A DNA stretch of 64,000 nucleotides. It comes from Lachnospiraceae bacterium. GTDB taxonomy: Bacteria > Bacillota > Clostridia > Lachnospirales > Lachnospiraceae. The notes under the pieces were generated by a model, which saw only the letters and a list, made by a program, of their open reading frames with translations, did no database searches and had not been told where the DNA came from. The translations under genes were made by a program, and so were the position numbers. This document shows, piece by piece, positions 37,427-49,314 of this stretch. Each line of letters starts with the position of its first letter. Positions within the stretch are counted from its first letter, which is position 1. The stretch is taken from contig JAAUZC010000023.1 in NCBI GenBank assembly GCA_014804795.1, positions 208,455 to 272,454 of the forward strand. Reading direction: 5' to 3'.

Positions 37427-38170
37427 ATGCTTGAAGTAAAAAATTTATACAAATCATATGAGACGGCGAAAACCCGTTATCCTGTGTTGAAAGGAATCAG
37501 CTTTCATGTGGAAAAGGGAGAGTTTGCAGCTGTAATGGGAGCATCGGGATCCGGTAAGAGTACGTTACTTAACTGTATCTCCTGTTATATCCCCTATGAT
37601 AAGGGAGACATTTTGCTGGGGGAACAGAATCTTGGAGATCTGGATAAAGAGGGGCTTGCAAAAGTCAGGAATGAAAAGTTAGGATTTGTCTTTCAGGATT
37701 TTATGCTGCTTGACGGGCTTACAGTGAAAGAAAATATTTTAATTCCGAGGATCATTAAAGAAAAAGCAGACAGGAAGGCAGAAGAATATGCGGAAAGACT
37801 GATGGAAATGTTTGGAATTTCCCATATAAAGGATAAATATCCGGCAGATATTTCCGGAGGTGAAAGGCAGAGAGCCGCAGTGGCAAGAAGCCTGATCAAC
37901 GATCCGCTTCTGATTTTGGCGGATGAGCCCACCGGAAATCTGGACAGCAAATCGAGCCGTACCGTGATAGAGGCTTTTGAGAAGGCAAAACAGGAGATGG
38001 ATTCCACGATCTTGATGGTGACCCATGACAGTTTTTCGGCGTCATTTTGTGACAGAGTGATCCTGCTAAAGGATGGTGTTATTTATAAAGAGTTGAAACG
38101 GGTTGGAGACCAGAGCAGCTTTCAGGGATATCTGTTAGATACCTTAAAAGAAATGAATCATGCAGATTAG
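37427..38170 (+). CDS. ABC transporter ATPase, BceA/LolD type
   Basis: 247 residues. Walker A GASGSGKST near residue 42, Q loop FVFQDFMLLDGLT, ABC signature DISGGERQRAAVARSL near residue 140, Walker B LLILADEPTGNLD near residue 162 and the switch histidine in VTHD. BceA-type ATPases pair with large FtsX permeases to remove bacitracin-like peptides from their lipid targets. The ATG at 37427 has AAAGGAGG upstream. It lies 44 bases before the permease and is divergent from the two-component genes. Confidence 0.93.
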   Translation: MLEVKNLYKSYETAKTRYPVLKGISFHVEKGEFAAVMGASGSGKSTLLNCISCYIPYDKGDILLGEQNLGDLDKEGLAKVRNEKLGFVFQDFMLLDGLTVKENILIPRIIKEKADRKAEEYAERLMEMFGISHIKDKYPADISGGERQRAAVARSLINDPLLILADEPTGNLDSKSSRTVIEAFEKAKQEMDSTILMVTHDSFSASFCDRVILLKDGVIYKELKRVGDQSSFQGYLLDTLKEMNHAD

Positions 38171-38214
38171 AAGTCACGCCAAAATGTAAAGGCGCCGCAG
38201 TGAGGAGGTTATCT

Positions 38215-40335
38215 ATGAGAACAATGAGAGATTTAGAGAAAAAATTAAGAAAGCTGGATTATCATCAGGCAAGATTGTATCTGTTCTGCAATTTTATTTC
38301 GCTGATGCTGATCACGGCATATTCCATTATGATGCTGTCGCCGACCGTACTTGAGGTGCTTCCGGAGGGTGGGGATTCAAGAAAGCAGATGGTGGCAATC
38401 TTTGTGCTGGCAGCAGTGGGCTGTACCGCGTTTACCGTGTATGCGACCGCGCTGTTTTTCAGAAAAAAATCCCGGCAGGCAGGTATTTTGATGGCGCTCG
38501 GCATTTCCAAAAAGCAGCTTGCGCCAATGCTATATCGGGAAATTCTGGCGCTCAGTTTTTTGTCCTCCGCCTGCGGTATTCTGGCGGGAATTCCGCTTGT
38601 GATATTGCTGTGGAACAGCTTTCGTCTGCTTATCGTGGACAGCGCGCAGATGCAGTTAAATTTCCGGGCGGTATGTCTGGTGATTCCGCTTATTTTTCTG
38701 ACGGTGGTCATTGGTCTTGCCTGTATGACAGCAAAAAGGTATCTGGCGAGAACGGATATTCTGGATACGATTCAGGAAGAGCATAAGAACGAGCCGGTAA
38801 AAGAACTGGGGAGATGGTGCGGACCGGCGGGCATTGTCATTCTGTTTGCAGGAGCGATTGCGGGATTTGAGGCGCCGATGGTTTATATGAAAGTTGTGCA
38901 GGCTTATCCTGTCTGGTGGCTTAACCTGTTTTATATTCCGGTGTTTATCGGACTGTATATGATCCTGCTCCACACGGTGGTATACGGCTGGCATTTTCGG
39001 AAAAAACATTCCGGAATCCGCAGTAATATTATTTCTTACAGTATGATGAAGTTTCAGGGAAAGCAGACGGTGAACAATATGCTTGTCAGTACTGTTCTGA
39101 CAGCCGGGGCGTGTTTTGCTATATTTTATATACCTATGCTTTCTTACAGCACAACGAGCGACTTAAAGAAACGCCCCTACAACTATCTGTATCATTATCG
39201 GGCAGACCAGAAGGGACTGCAAAGGACAGAGGTGGAAGAGCTGGCCTCAGAGTATGGGCTTTCGCTGAAGGATTGGCACGAAGCGGATTATATCAACTTG
39301 GGCATGGATGGTATAACAGATGTAGGAGGAGGGGAGAGCGGAGATAAGATAGAATATCAATATGAGCAGCTGGTATTTGAAGGAAAGTTTTTTTCGGAGA
39401 GCGGTTTTCGGGAACTGACCGGAGAAGAGGTGAGTGTGGAACGGGGAAGCTATCTGGCTGTCAGCAATGATGATGAGACAAATGATCATCTGATTTCCAC
39501 GGACTGTACGGTTTTTACCAACATGGATACAAGAAAGACACTGTCTGTCAGCTTTGCCGGCCGCGTGCATTATAATCTGTTGGTAAGCGACAAAGGGTAT
39601 TATGTGCTGCATGATGCCGATTTTGCTGAAATATCGGAAGGCGCTGCGGATGAGTGGCTCGGAAGAATGCATGTTTTTAATGTGGAGGGGGAAGATGATT
39701 ACCGGTTTGCGGACAGATTTTTTCACCTGTTTGTAGAGTCCTTTGATGAAAGCTGCAACATCTCCTGTCTTTATGACCGGGTAAATAAAATAGCGAAAAA
39801 TGAAAAGGGCATGGTTTACTGGGGAGATAAAGACAATATGGGAAGTGTTGATTTCGGTCGCATAAATGATACGGACTTTCGGCTTTACTGGGAATATATG
39901 CCAAAATCCGTCATGTTGGAGAAAACGGATTTTATAAGGACTTTTTCGGTGTTTTTGATGATGTTTCTGTTTATCTTCCTGATTTGTATTACGGCGGCAT
40001 GTGTGATCTGTTATACAAGATGTCAGACGATCGCGCTAAACAACCGCTATGTATTTGATGATTTAAAGAAACTAGGGGCGCCGCCTGTATTTTTAAAAAA
40101 GGAAATAAGGAGACAGTGCTGCATCGTGATCCGCACGCCGGCGGTCATCGGAATCACGGCGATGAGCATTTTGTATGCAATGATCCTGTATGCCAATGAC
40201 GGAAAACTTGTAATGTCCGAAATAATCGGTCTGGGCATATGCGGTCTGGTCATTCTGGGAATTGTGCTGTTGTTGTATGCTGTATACCATAAAACGGTGA
40301 AAATACTGGTGAAGGAACTGGTGGATATACCGTAA
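38215..40335 (+). CDS. ABC transporter permease, BceB/FtsX type
   Basis: 706 residues with about ten membrane segments, as in BceB: one near residue 25-50, three in the first FtsX block (60-170), more near 205-260 and 280-305, a large outer domain of about 270 residues (about 310-570), and the last three near 580-700. The first FtsX domain has RQAGILMALGISKKQL. The outer domain likely binds the peptide or its target. GAGGAGG precedes the ATG. The pairing with the divergent GHKL/LytTR pair, rather than with a BceS-type kinase, is notable. Confidence 0.9.
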   Translation: MRTMRDLEKKLRKLDYHQARLYLFCNFISLMLITAYSIMMLSPTVLEVLPEGGDSRKQMVAIFVLAAVGCTAFTVYATALFFRKKSRQAGILMALGISKKQLAPMLYREILALSFLSSACGILAGIPLVILLWNSFRLLIVDSAQMQLNFRAVCLVIPLIFLTVVIGLACMTAKRYLARTDILDTIQEEHKNEPVKELGRWCGPAGIVILFAGAIAGFEAPMVYMKVVQAYPVWWLNLFYIPVFIGLYMILLHTVVYGWHFRKKHSGIRSNIISYSMMKFQGKQTVNNMLVSTVLTAGACFAIFYIPMLSYSTTSDLKKRPYNYLYHYRADQKGLQRTEVEELASEYGLSLKDWHEADYINLGMDGITDVGGGESGDKIEYQYEQLVFEGKFFSESGFRELTGEEVSVERGSYLAVSNDDETNDHLISTDCTVFTNMDTRKTLSVSFAGRVHYNLLVSDKGYYVLHDADFAEISEGAADEWLGRMHVFNVEGEDDYRFADRFFHLFVESFDESCNISCLYDRVNKIAKNEKGMVYWGDKDNMGSVDFGRINDTDFRLYWEYMPKSVMLEKTDFIRTFSVFLMMFLFIFLICITAACVICYTRCQTIALNNRYVFDDLKKLGAPPVFLKKEIRRQCCIVIRTPAVIGITAMSILYAMILYANDGKLVMSEIIGLGICGLVILGIVLLLYAVYHKTVKILVKELVDIP

Positions 40336-40404
40336 AATTGGAAGTAAAATCCGGAATCATTACATATGAAATCAGACAGTATCAAAAGAAGTCAAAAATT
40401 CCTG

Positions 40405-40433
40405 TTGACAGAATGATATCATAATGATATCAT
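40405..40433 (+). promoter_or_regulatory. Promoter with tandem palindromic operator (SPFH-Arc operon)
   Basis: A perfect TTGACA (40405-40410), 17-base spacer and TATCAT -10 (40428-40433). Two copies of the perfect palindrome ATGATATCAT lie at 40413-40422 and 40424-40433, exactly 11 bases (one turn) apart, covering the spacer and -10. Confidence 0.75.
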
Positions 40434-40472
40434 AATAGCATCAAACAAAGAACTGAAACAGGAGGTACTGTG

Positions 40473-41495
40473 ATGGAAGAAAAAATTTTACAGAAAAAGA
40501 AAAACGGCATGGCAATGTTATTGTTATTTATTTTACTTTATATTGCCGCAATTTTGGCATCCGTCGGCGGATTTATTGTGAATGCGAGAGGAATCGGCAC
40601 TGCACTGATCATTATAAGCATGATATATATGGCGATTGGCTGGATTCCGTTTCTGGGGCTTAAAGTATTAAAACCGCAGGAAGCGGCAGTATTAACCTTG
40701 TTCGGAAAATATATCGGCAGCCTGAAGGGGGACGGGTTCTATTTTGTAAATCCGTTTTCCACTATGGTTAATCCGGCGGCAGAGACGAAACTGAACCAGA
40801 GCGGCGATGTGAAGCCGAATGGAGGAAAATTATTTCAACTCGGGGGGGTTGAAAATGTTAATTTAAATACAAACGTTGTCAATAAAAAAATCTCCTTAAA
40901 AATTATGACGTTAAATAATAACAGGCAGAAGATCAACGACTGTCTGGGAAATCCGGTGGAAATCGGTATCGCGGTGATGTGGCGCGTGGTGGATACAGCG
41001 AAAGCGGTATTCAATGTGGATAATTATAAGGAATATTTGTCCCTGCAGTGTGACAGCGCGCTCCGTAATATCGTCCGCATGTACCCTTACGATGCGGCGG
41101 AAAATATTGACACAACAGGGGACGGCATGGCGGATGACGGAAGTTTACGGGGATCCAGTGAGGTTGTGGCGGAACGGATCAGACAGGAAATCCAGAGTAA
41201 AGTCAGCGAGGCAGGATTGGAGATCATTGAGGCAAGAATCACATATCTTGCCTACGCACCGGAAATTGCAGCGGTAATGCTGCAGCGTCAGCAGGCATCA
41301 GCGATCATTGATGCAAGAAAACTGATCGTGGACGGCGCTGTGGGAATGGTGGAGATGGCGCTTAATCGTCTGTCTGAAAATGAGGTAGTGGAGCTCGACG
41401 ATGAGAGAAAAGCGGCAATGGTATCCAATCTGTTGGTGGTACTTTGCGGAAACAGGGATGCCCAGCCTATCGTAAATTCGGGAAGCCTGTACTAG
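40473..41495 (+). CDS. SPFH/Band 7 domain membrane protein
   Basis: 340 residues. Two N-terminal membrane helices (about residues 14-35 and 42-65), then the SPFH domain beginning LKPQEAAVLTLFGKY, with the long helix ARITYLAYAPEIAAVMLQRQQ near residue 250. SPFH proteins form large membrane-bound cages or microdomains and often regulate proteases. Region 100-140 (NPAAETKLNQSGDVKPNG) is a loop insert. The ATG at 40473 is preferred to the GTG one codon earlier because AGGAGG is seven bases upstream. Its stop is three bases before the Arc-like gene. Confidence 0.9.
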   Translation: MEEKILQKKKNGMAMLLLFILLYIAAILASVGGFIVNARGIGTALIIISMIYMAIGWIPFLGLKVLKPQEAAVLTLFGKYIGSLKGDGFYFVNPFSTMVNPAAETKLNQSGDVKPNGGKLFQLGGVENVNLNTNVVNKKISLKIMTLNNNRQKINDCLGNPVEIGIAVMWRVVDTAKAVFNVDNYKEYLSLQCDSALRNIVRMYPYDAAENIDTTGDGMADDGSLRGSSEVVAERIRQEIQSKVSEAGLEIIEARITYLAYAPEIAAVMLQRQQASAIIDARKLIVDGAVGMVEMALNRLSENEVVELDDERKAAMVSNLLVVLCGNRDAQPIVNSGSLY

Positions 41496-41498
41496 CGG

Positions 41499-41702
41499 AT
41501 GGCGGACAATAACAAAAAGCAGGTTCCGCTTCGCCTGTCAGCAAAATTGTATGATGCCATTGCAGCCTGGGCAGAGGATGATTTTCGATCTGTAAATGGC
41601 CAGATAGAGTATTTGCTGACAGAATGTGTCAGGCAGCGGAAGAAAAACGGAAGGCCTGTACCTCATGAACTGGATGTGCCGCCGGAGTTTGACATTCAGT
41701 AA
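41499..41702 (+). CDS. Arc-type ribbon-helix-helix DNA-binding protein
   Basis: 67 residues. The motif [34 protein letters not shown] has the beta strand then two helices of Arc/MetJ repressors, with the strand residues PLRLS facing DNA. It overlaps no gene but begins three bases after the SPFH stop, so both are co-translated. Arc-type proteins bind as dimer pairs to two adjacent operators. It is a good candidate to bind the tandem ATGATATCAT operator of this operon. Confidence 0.85.
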   Translation: MADNNKKQVPLRLSAKLYDAIAAWAEDDFRSVNGQIEYLLTECVRQRKKNGRPVPHELDVPPEFDIQ

Positions 41703-41751
41703 ATTATGGGAGTAATATACTGCATATGATAAACGAAAGGAAACTTGTAAT

Positions 41752-42795
41752 ATGACAGAAATAGGGAAAACAAAAAAGCAATTTATCATTTTTCTTCTTA
41801 TTGCTTATGGCGTAACTTATGTGATGGGACTTTTAATATGGTATGGAAGCAGTATATCTGTGGATGTAAGCTCGTTTGGAAACGCGCAGATGTTTTATCC
41901 GGCGGCAGGCGTGATGTTGGCTTATCTGCTGACACAGTGGAAAGATGAACTGTTGCCGAAATGGTTTTACATATGTTTTTTGGTCATAACATTTATCATG
42001 ATCGTCTGTTGTGTGATTTCCGTTATCATACCGGGAGAATCTGTTTCCCTGAACGGGCAGGAGTTTACCATATGGTCGTTAATCTCCCAGTATATTATCA
42101 TACTTGGAAGCATCTTCTGCTGGATCACGCTGTTAATTTCAAGAAAGGAACGGCGGGAAGAGTACGGACTGACATGGCAAAACTGGGGAGCCTCTGTTTT
42201 CTGTATTCTTGTATTTCTCTTCCTTTATTTTGGCCGGGCGGTTATTTCCTATGTGGCAGCAGGAGAGGCGGGGATGATAAAAGAAATATTCGGAAGCCTG
42301 CAGGCATGGATGTATATGCTTATCATGCCGGTAAACTTTTTGTTTAGCTTTGCGGCGTTTTTCGGTGAAGAATACGGATGGAGATATTATATGCAGCCGA
42401 TACTTCAGAAGAGGTTCGGCATGCGGCGGGGTGTACTCATCCTTGGCGTGGCATGGGGATTGTGGCATATTTTTATGGACTTTTTCTTCTACACCACGCC
42501 GGACAGAGGATTGATCATGACCACATCGCAGATCATTACCTGTTTGGGGCTGGGCATCTTTTTTGCCTGGGCTTACTTAAAGACAAACAATATCTGGGTG
42601 CCCACGATCATGCACTTTCTGAATAATAACCTGATACTGGTGATCAGCAATGAATACTCTGCAGATGTATTGCAGAATCAACAGGTAACCTGGGAAATGA
42701 TTCCGTCGGCGTTACTGCTTAACGGTGTTTTATTCGGAATATTTATACTGTCCAAAGAATTTCGGAAGAAAGAAGATCCTTGTAAAATCGATTAG
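41752..42795 (+). CDS. CPBP family intramembrane metalloprotease
   Basis: 347 residues, about eight membrane segments. It has the three CPBP motifs in order: GEEYGWRYYM (E-E-x3-R) near residue 206, AWGLWHIFMDF (FxxxH-like) near residue 237 and a histidine in IMHFLNNNL near residue 285. These glutamates and histidines bind zinc. The family cleaves prenylated or small membrane substrates or gives bacteriocin immunity. GAAAGGA precedes the ATG. It follows the SPFH-Arc pair and is closed by a strong terminator. Confidence 0.9.
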   Translation: MTEIGKTKKQFIIFLLIAYGVTYVMGLLIWYGSSISVDVSSFGNAQMFYPAAGVMLAYLLTQWKDELLPKWFYICFLVITFIMIVCCVISVIIPGESVSLNGQEFTIWSLISQYIIILGSIFCWITLLISRKERREEYGLTWQNWGASVFCILVFLFLYFGRAVISYVAAGEAGMIKEIFGSLQAWMYMLIMPVNFLFSFAAFFGEEYGWRYYMQPILQKRFGMRRGVLILGVAWGLWHIFMDFFFYTTPDRGLIMTTSQIITCLGLGIFFAWAYLKTNNIWVPTIMHFLNNNLILVISNEYSADVLQNQQVTWEMIPSALLLNGVLFGIFILSKEFRKKEDPCKID

Positions 42796-42825
42796 CTGCA
42801 TGAAAACGAAACAGAAATAAAAAAT

Positions 42826-42872
42826 AAGACTGCCGTGTCGGATAAATATTGAACCGATGGGGCAGTCTTTTT
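42826..42872 (+). terminator. Terminator before the ATP synthase operon
   Basis: AAGACTGCC pairs with GGCAGTCTT (9 bp), with an inner TCGG/CCGA, followed by TTT. It isolates the atp operon from upstream transcription. Confidence 0.9.
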
Positions 42873-42952
42873 AAATGTGAAATGATAAATTGTTTTTGTA
42901 AAATTATCTTAAAAATGATACAGAATCCAAATAAATATTTGTAAATATGACA

Positions 42953-42981
42953 TTGATTTTAGAAAGAAAACGTCATAAAAT
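42953..42981 (+). promoter_or_regulatory. Promoter of the atp operon
   Basis: TTGATT (42953-42958), 17-base spacer, TAAAAT (42976-42981). A leader hairpin follows at 42996-43020 (GGCCTG tta CAGGCC with flanking GATA/TATC), before atpB. Confidence 0.6.
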
Positions 42982-43059
42982 AGGTTTTTGGAAGAGATAG
43001 GGCCTGTTACAGGCCGTATCATAAAGTTTGCGAAATTTTTCAGGAAAGGAAGTGTGGTT

Positions 43060-43737
43060 ATGGGAAATCTGGGCGAAACTCTGATGGAAGAGTTGAACTG
43101 TGAGACTGTATTTTCCATAGGCGGCATCGGGATTGCGGAGTCTGTGGTCGTGACCTGGATCATTATGGCAGTGGTGGTACTGGCATCTATACTGCTGACC
43201 AGAAATCTGAAAGTGGAGCATCCGGGACGAGGCCAGCTGATGTTGGAATATGCGGTCACATGGCTTCAGGGTATCGGAAAAGGGATCGTCGGCGAAGAGG
43301 GTGAACAGTATGCGTCCTATCTGACCTCGGTTCTGATTTATCTGGGTATAGCCAACCTGATAGGTATTCTGGGATTTAAGCCTCCGACAAAGGATTTAAA
43401 TGTAACAGCGGCACTGGCAATCATGAGCATCGTTCTGATCGAGGCTGCGGGAATCCGTAAAAAGGGTGCGAAGCGGTGGCTGAAGAGCTTTACGGAACCG
43501 GTGGCGTTAGTTACGCCGATCAATATACTGGAGCTGTTTATCAAACCATTGTCGCTCTGTATGCGGCTGTTTGGAAACGTGCTCGGTGCGTTTGTGATCA
43601 TGAAGCTGATCGAAAGTATATGCGGGGTGGGGCTCCCGGTGGTGTTCAGTCTGTATTTTGATCTGTTTGACGGTCTGATTCAGGCGTATGTGTTTGTATT
43701 TCTGACCGGGCTGTTTATAAAAGAAGCAATAGAATAA
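43060..43737 (+). CDS. atpB: ATP synthase F0 subunit a
   Basis: 225 residues, five to six membrane helices. The essential arginine of the proton path is in LSLCMRLFGN near residue 166, and the glutamate-containing segment PVALVTPINILE precedes it. The last helix ends LFIKEAIE. It forms the ion channel beside the c-ring. The ATG at 43060 has AAAGGAAG upstream; further in-frame codons upstream to 42988 are open but include the leader hairpin. Operon order a-c-b-alpha-gamma-beta-epsilon follows. Confidence 0.93.
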   Translation: MGNLGETLMEELNCETVFSIGGIGIAESVVVTWIIMAVVVLASILLTRNLKVEHPGRGQLMLEYAVTWLQGIGKGIVGEEGEQYASYLTSVLIYLGIANLIGILGFKPPTKDLNVTAALAIMSIVLIEAAGIRKKGAKRWLKSFTEPVALVTPINILELFIKPLSLCMRLFGNVLGAFVIMKLIESICGVGLPVVFSLYFDLFDGLIQAYVFVFLTGLFIKEAIE

Positions 43738-43762
43738 AAATAGTGTATAAGGAGAGGGAAAA

Positions 43763-43987
43763 ATGAATACATTGATTGCGATTGGAGCAGGTATTGCAGT
43801 ATTTACAGGTATTGGAGCAGGTATTGGTATCGGTATCGCTACTTCCAAGGCGGCGGAAGCAGTGGCAAGGCAGCCGGAAGCAGAGAGCAAGATCATGAAG
43901 ATGCTGGTATTTGGCGCGGCGCTGGCAGAGGCAACGGCGATCTATGGTTTCGTTGTGGCGCTTCTGATCATCATCCTGCTTGCATAG
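43763..43987 (+). CDS. atpE: ATP synthase F0 subunit c
   Basis: 74 residues, two membrane helices around the polar loop ARQPEAESK (residues 36-44). The ion-binding carboxylate is the glutamate in [13 protein letters not shown]. Compared with sodium-type c subunits, the helix-1 glutamine is replaced by isoleucine (GIGIGIA) and the serine after the glutamate by alanine, so proton use is more likely than sodium. GGAGAGGGAAA precedes the ATG. Confidence 0.95.
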   Translation: MNTLIAIGAGIAVFTGIGAGIGIGIATSKAAEAVARQPEAESKIMKMLVFGAALAEATAIYGFVVALLIIILLA

Positions 43988-44012
43988 AACATAGAGAGAG
44001 GCGGATATCAGT

Positions 44013-44495
44013 ATGTTAAGATTAGATATAAATCTGCTCTGGACGATACTCAATCTTTTGATCTGGTATGTTCTTATTCGTAAATTTCTGTTTAAGCCGA
44101 TCAATGCTGTGATCAGCAAACGGGAAGAAGCGATCACTTCCCGGTATGCGAAGGCACAGGAACTTCAGGAAGAAGCAGAGGCGGAAAAGAACAGGTGTAA
44201 GGAAGTTCAGGCGCAGATCGAGAAAGAAAAAGCAGCAGTTTTCACAGAAGCGAGGGAAAACGCCCGGGATGAATATGACCGTATTGTGGCGGAAGCGGGT
44301 GTAAGGGCAGCACAGATTGTGGAAGATTCCAGAAAAGAAGCAGAACAGGAAAGGACGCGGATCATCGAAAAGGCAGAACAGGAGATACGTTCCATGATCA
44401 TGGATGAGGCAGTAAAGTCCATGCAGTCTTCCCAGGGTGATCATGCGCTTTATGATCAATTTTTAGCAAAAGCAGGTGAGACGGATGCAGAATGA
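44013..44495 (+). CDS. atpF: ATP synthase F0 subunit b
   Basis: 160 residues, a standard b subunit: one N-terminal membrane helix (residues 8-25), then a long charged coiled coil and a C-terminal tail that in other species binds subunit delta. It overlaps the alpha gene by 11 bases. No delta gene sits between it and alpha, unlike the usual order. Confidence 0.95.
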   Translation: MLRLDINLLWTILNLLIWYVLIRKFLFKPINAVISKREEAITSRYAKAQELQEEAEAEKNRCKEVQAQIEKEKAAVFTEARENARDEYDRIVAEAGVRAAQIVEDSRKEAEQERTRIIEKAEQEIRSMIMDEAVKSMQSSQGDHALYDQFLAKAGETDAE

Positions 44496-46258
44496 CAGAT
44501 ATATGGAACATGCGCCTCTGGAATGCGTACTGGAATATGTGACTGCACCGGATGAGCAGCAGTTTGCCGGCATCCGGAGATTTCTGGAGCAGAAATATCC
44601 CGGAAGGACGTTTTCCATTGAGCAGAGGGAAAATCCGGGGCTTGGAAGCGGTTTTATCCTTCGGGCCGGAATGGAGGAATATAACTGGAGCCAGAACGAG
44701 CGTAAGAAGATTCTGGAAGAAAGATTAAAAGAGATCGATATCATCGGTGCAAAGTCCCTGATGGAAGAGAAGGGGATCATCAGCATCCTGAAAGGCAGTT
44801 TTGAGGATGTGGATGTTAGGAGTCAGGAGATTGGCACCGTGAGCTGGGTTGGAGACGGCATTGCCTATATTGACGGTGTGGATCATGCCATGTACGGTGA
44901 GATCCTGGTTTTTGAGAACGGCCTGAGGGGCATGGTACAGGATATTCGAAGTGATGAGATCGGCTGTATCCTTTTTGGAAAAGACACAGGGATCAGCGAG
45001 GGGACAAAAGCAGTCCGGACCGGGCGTATGGCAGGTATTCCGGTGGGAGATGCCTTTATTGGAAGAGTTGTGGACGCGCTTGGTGACCCGATCGATGGAA
45101 AAGGACCCATTGAGGCGTCTGATTACCGGAGAGTGGAAGAACCGGCTCCCGGCATTACGGATAGAAAGTCTGTGGATACTCCGCTGGAGACAGGTATCCT
45201 TGCCATTGATTCCATGTTCCCGATCGGACGGGGACAGCGAGAGCTGATCATCGGAGACCGGCAGACCGGCAAGACATCCATTGCTACGGATACCATTCTG
45301 AATCAGAAAGGCAAAAATGTCATCTGTGTCTATGTGGCGATAGGACAGAAGGCATCCACTGTCGCCAAGCTGGTTCATACTTTTGAAAAGCACGGTGCTA
45401 TGGACTATACCATTGTCATATCGGCAACGGCAAGCGACCCGGCGCCGCTTCAGTATATTGCGCCCTATTCGGGTACGGCGTTAGCCGAGTATTTCATGCA
45501 CAAAGGGCAGGATGTGCTGATCGTCTATGATGATCTGTCCAAGCATGCGGTAGCATATCGCGCGCTGTCCCTGCTCTTGGAGCGTTCTCCGGGACGTGAG
45601 GCTTATCCGGGCGATGTATTTTATCTGCATTCCAGGCTTTTAGAGCGTTCGAGCCGCCTGAGCGACGAACTGGGAGGCGGTTCCATAACGGCGCTTCCGA
45701 TCGTTGAGACACAGGCGGGAGATGTGTCCGCGTATATTCCGACGAATGTAATCTCGATCACAGATGGTCAGATTTTCCTGGAGAGTGACCTGTTTTTCGC
45801 CGGTATGAGGCCGGCGGTCAATGTGGGACTGTCTGTATCCCGTGTCGGCGGCGCAGCGCAGACAAAGGCCATGAAGAAAGCGTCGGGAAGTATCCGTATC
45901 GATCTGGCGCAGTATCGGGAAATGGAAGTATTTACCCAGTTCAGTTCCGATCTGGATGATGTGACGAAAGAGCAGCTTCAGTATGGAAAGGGCCTTCTGG
46001 AACTGTTAAAGCAGCCGTTGTGTGAACCCATGTCTCTTCATGAGCAGGTGATCACACTCTGCGCAGCGAATAATCGTGTCTTTTTAAAGCTTAGGGTGAA
46101 TGAGATCAAGCAGTTTCAGCGGGATATGCTGAACTGGATCGATGAACAGTATCCGGAGATTGGAGAGGAAATCGAGAGAACGCAGACGATCGATGATGTT
46201 CTGACAGAGAAGATCGTTACTGCAGCAAAGGAATATAAGGAACAGGTGATGAGACAGT

Positions 46259-46275
<17 letters not shown>
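44485..46275 (+). CDS. atpA: ATP synthase F1 subunit alpha with N-terminal delta-like domain
   Basis: 596 residues, about 95 longer than usual. Residues about 95-596 are a normal alpha subunit: [15 protein letters not shown]-loop GDRQTGKTS, the VYVAIGQK region, DDLSKHA and the arginine finger VSRVGG. Residues about 12-85 (from [10 protein letters not shown] to [11 protein letters not shown]) match the pattern of the C-terminal domain of delta (OSCP), including a GSGFILR strand like the delta motif GG-x-I/V-R, and an end helix. So delta's C-terminal domain seems fused to alpha. The start at 44485 has AGGTGA about seven bases upstream. Confidence 0.92.
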
Positions 46276-48696
<2,421 letters not shown>

Positions 48697-48701
48697 CAGC
48701 G

Positions 48702-49154
48702 ATGGCAGTATTTCATTTGAAAATTATAAGCAGCAGACGGGTATTCTATGATGGTTCCTGCCATTGTCTGATCATACCGGGACTGGACGGAGAACTGGCA
48801 ATTATGGCGCAGCATGAAGAGATGATCGCTGCGATCCGGACCGGGGAGATGCGCCTGCAGACGGAAGAAAACGGAGACTGGCAGGCAGCGGTCGTCGGAG
48901 AAGGATTCTGTCAGGTCGCTCACAACCGCGTCACGCTTCTGGCGGATGAGGTTGAACTGCCGGAGGAACTGGATGTGCGCCGTGCCAGAGAGGCACTGGA
49001 AAATGCCAAAGAGCAGATGCGTCAGAAGCAGAGTGCCAGGGAATACCATATGACGCAGGCCGCCATGGCCAGAGCGTTGGTGAGGCTCAAAGAGGCAGAA
49101 CGATTCTCAGGAGCGCCGGACAGACGTCGGAACGGATTTGGAAATAACAGATAA
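48702..49154 (+). CDS. atpC: ATP synthase F1 subunit epsilon
   Basis: 150 residues. N-terminal beta sandwich (FHLKIISSRRVFYDG, PGLDGELAIMAQHEEMIAAI) and C-terminal two-helix arm (LDVRRAREALENAKEQ, then LVRLKEAERF), the standard epsilon layout in which the helices can inhibit hydrolysis. Five bases after atpD. Ends the operon, before a strong terminator. Confidence 0.92.
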   Translation: MAVFHLKIISSRRVFYDGSCHCLIIPGLDGELAIMAQHEEMIAAIRTGEMRLQTEENGDWQAAVVGEGFCQVAHNRVTLLADEVELPEELDVRRAREALENAKEQMRQKQSAREYHMTQAAMARALVRLKEAERFSGAPDRRRNGFGNNR

Positions 49155-49168
49155 AAGGGAAGTATATT

Positions 49169-49204
49169 AAAGGTTGCCCAAAGAAAAGGGCAGCCTTTTA
49201 TTTA
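49169..49204 (+). terminator. Terminator of the atp operon
   Basis: AAAGGTTGCCC pairs with GGGCAGCCTTT (11 bp, one wobble) over an eight-base loop, followed by TATTT. Confidence 0.88.
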
Positions 49205-49250
49205 CCCCTTCTCTTTCGTTTTCTGCTGTTGGTATTGTCATTTTACACGG

Positions 49251-49279
49251 TTGGATTTTTTTCCGTGACATGCTATAAT
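49251..49279 (+). promoter_or_regulatory. Promoter of the DeoR-type regulator
   Basis: TTGGAT (49251-49256), 17-base spacer and TATAAT (49274-49279). Confidence 0.75.
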
Positions 49280-49314
49280 CTGCTAATACGATAATAATCA
49301 GGAGGTCTTTCACT

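Noticed and set aside
44725..45393. 222-codon minus-strand frame inside atpA
   Set aside because: Mirrors the conserved alpha P-loop region; no domain or start signal.
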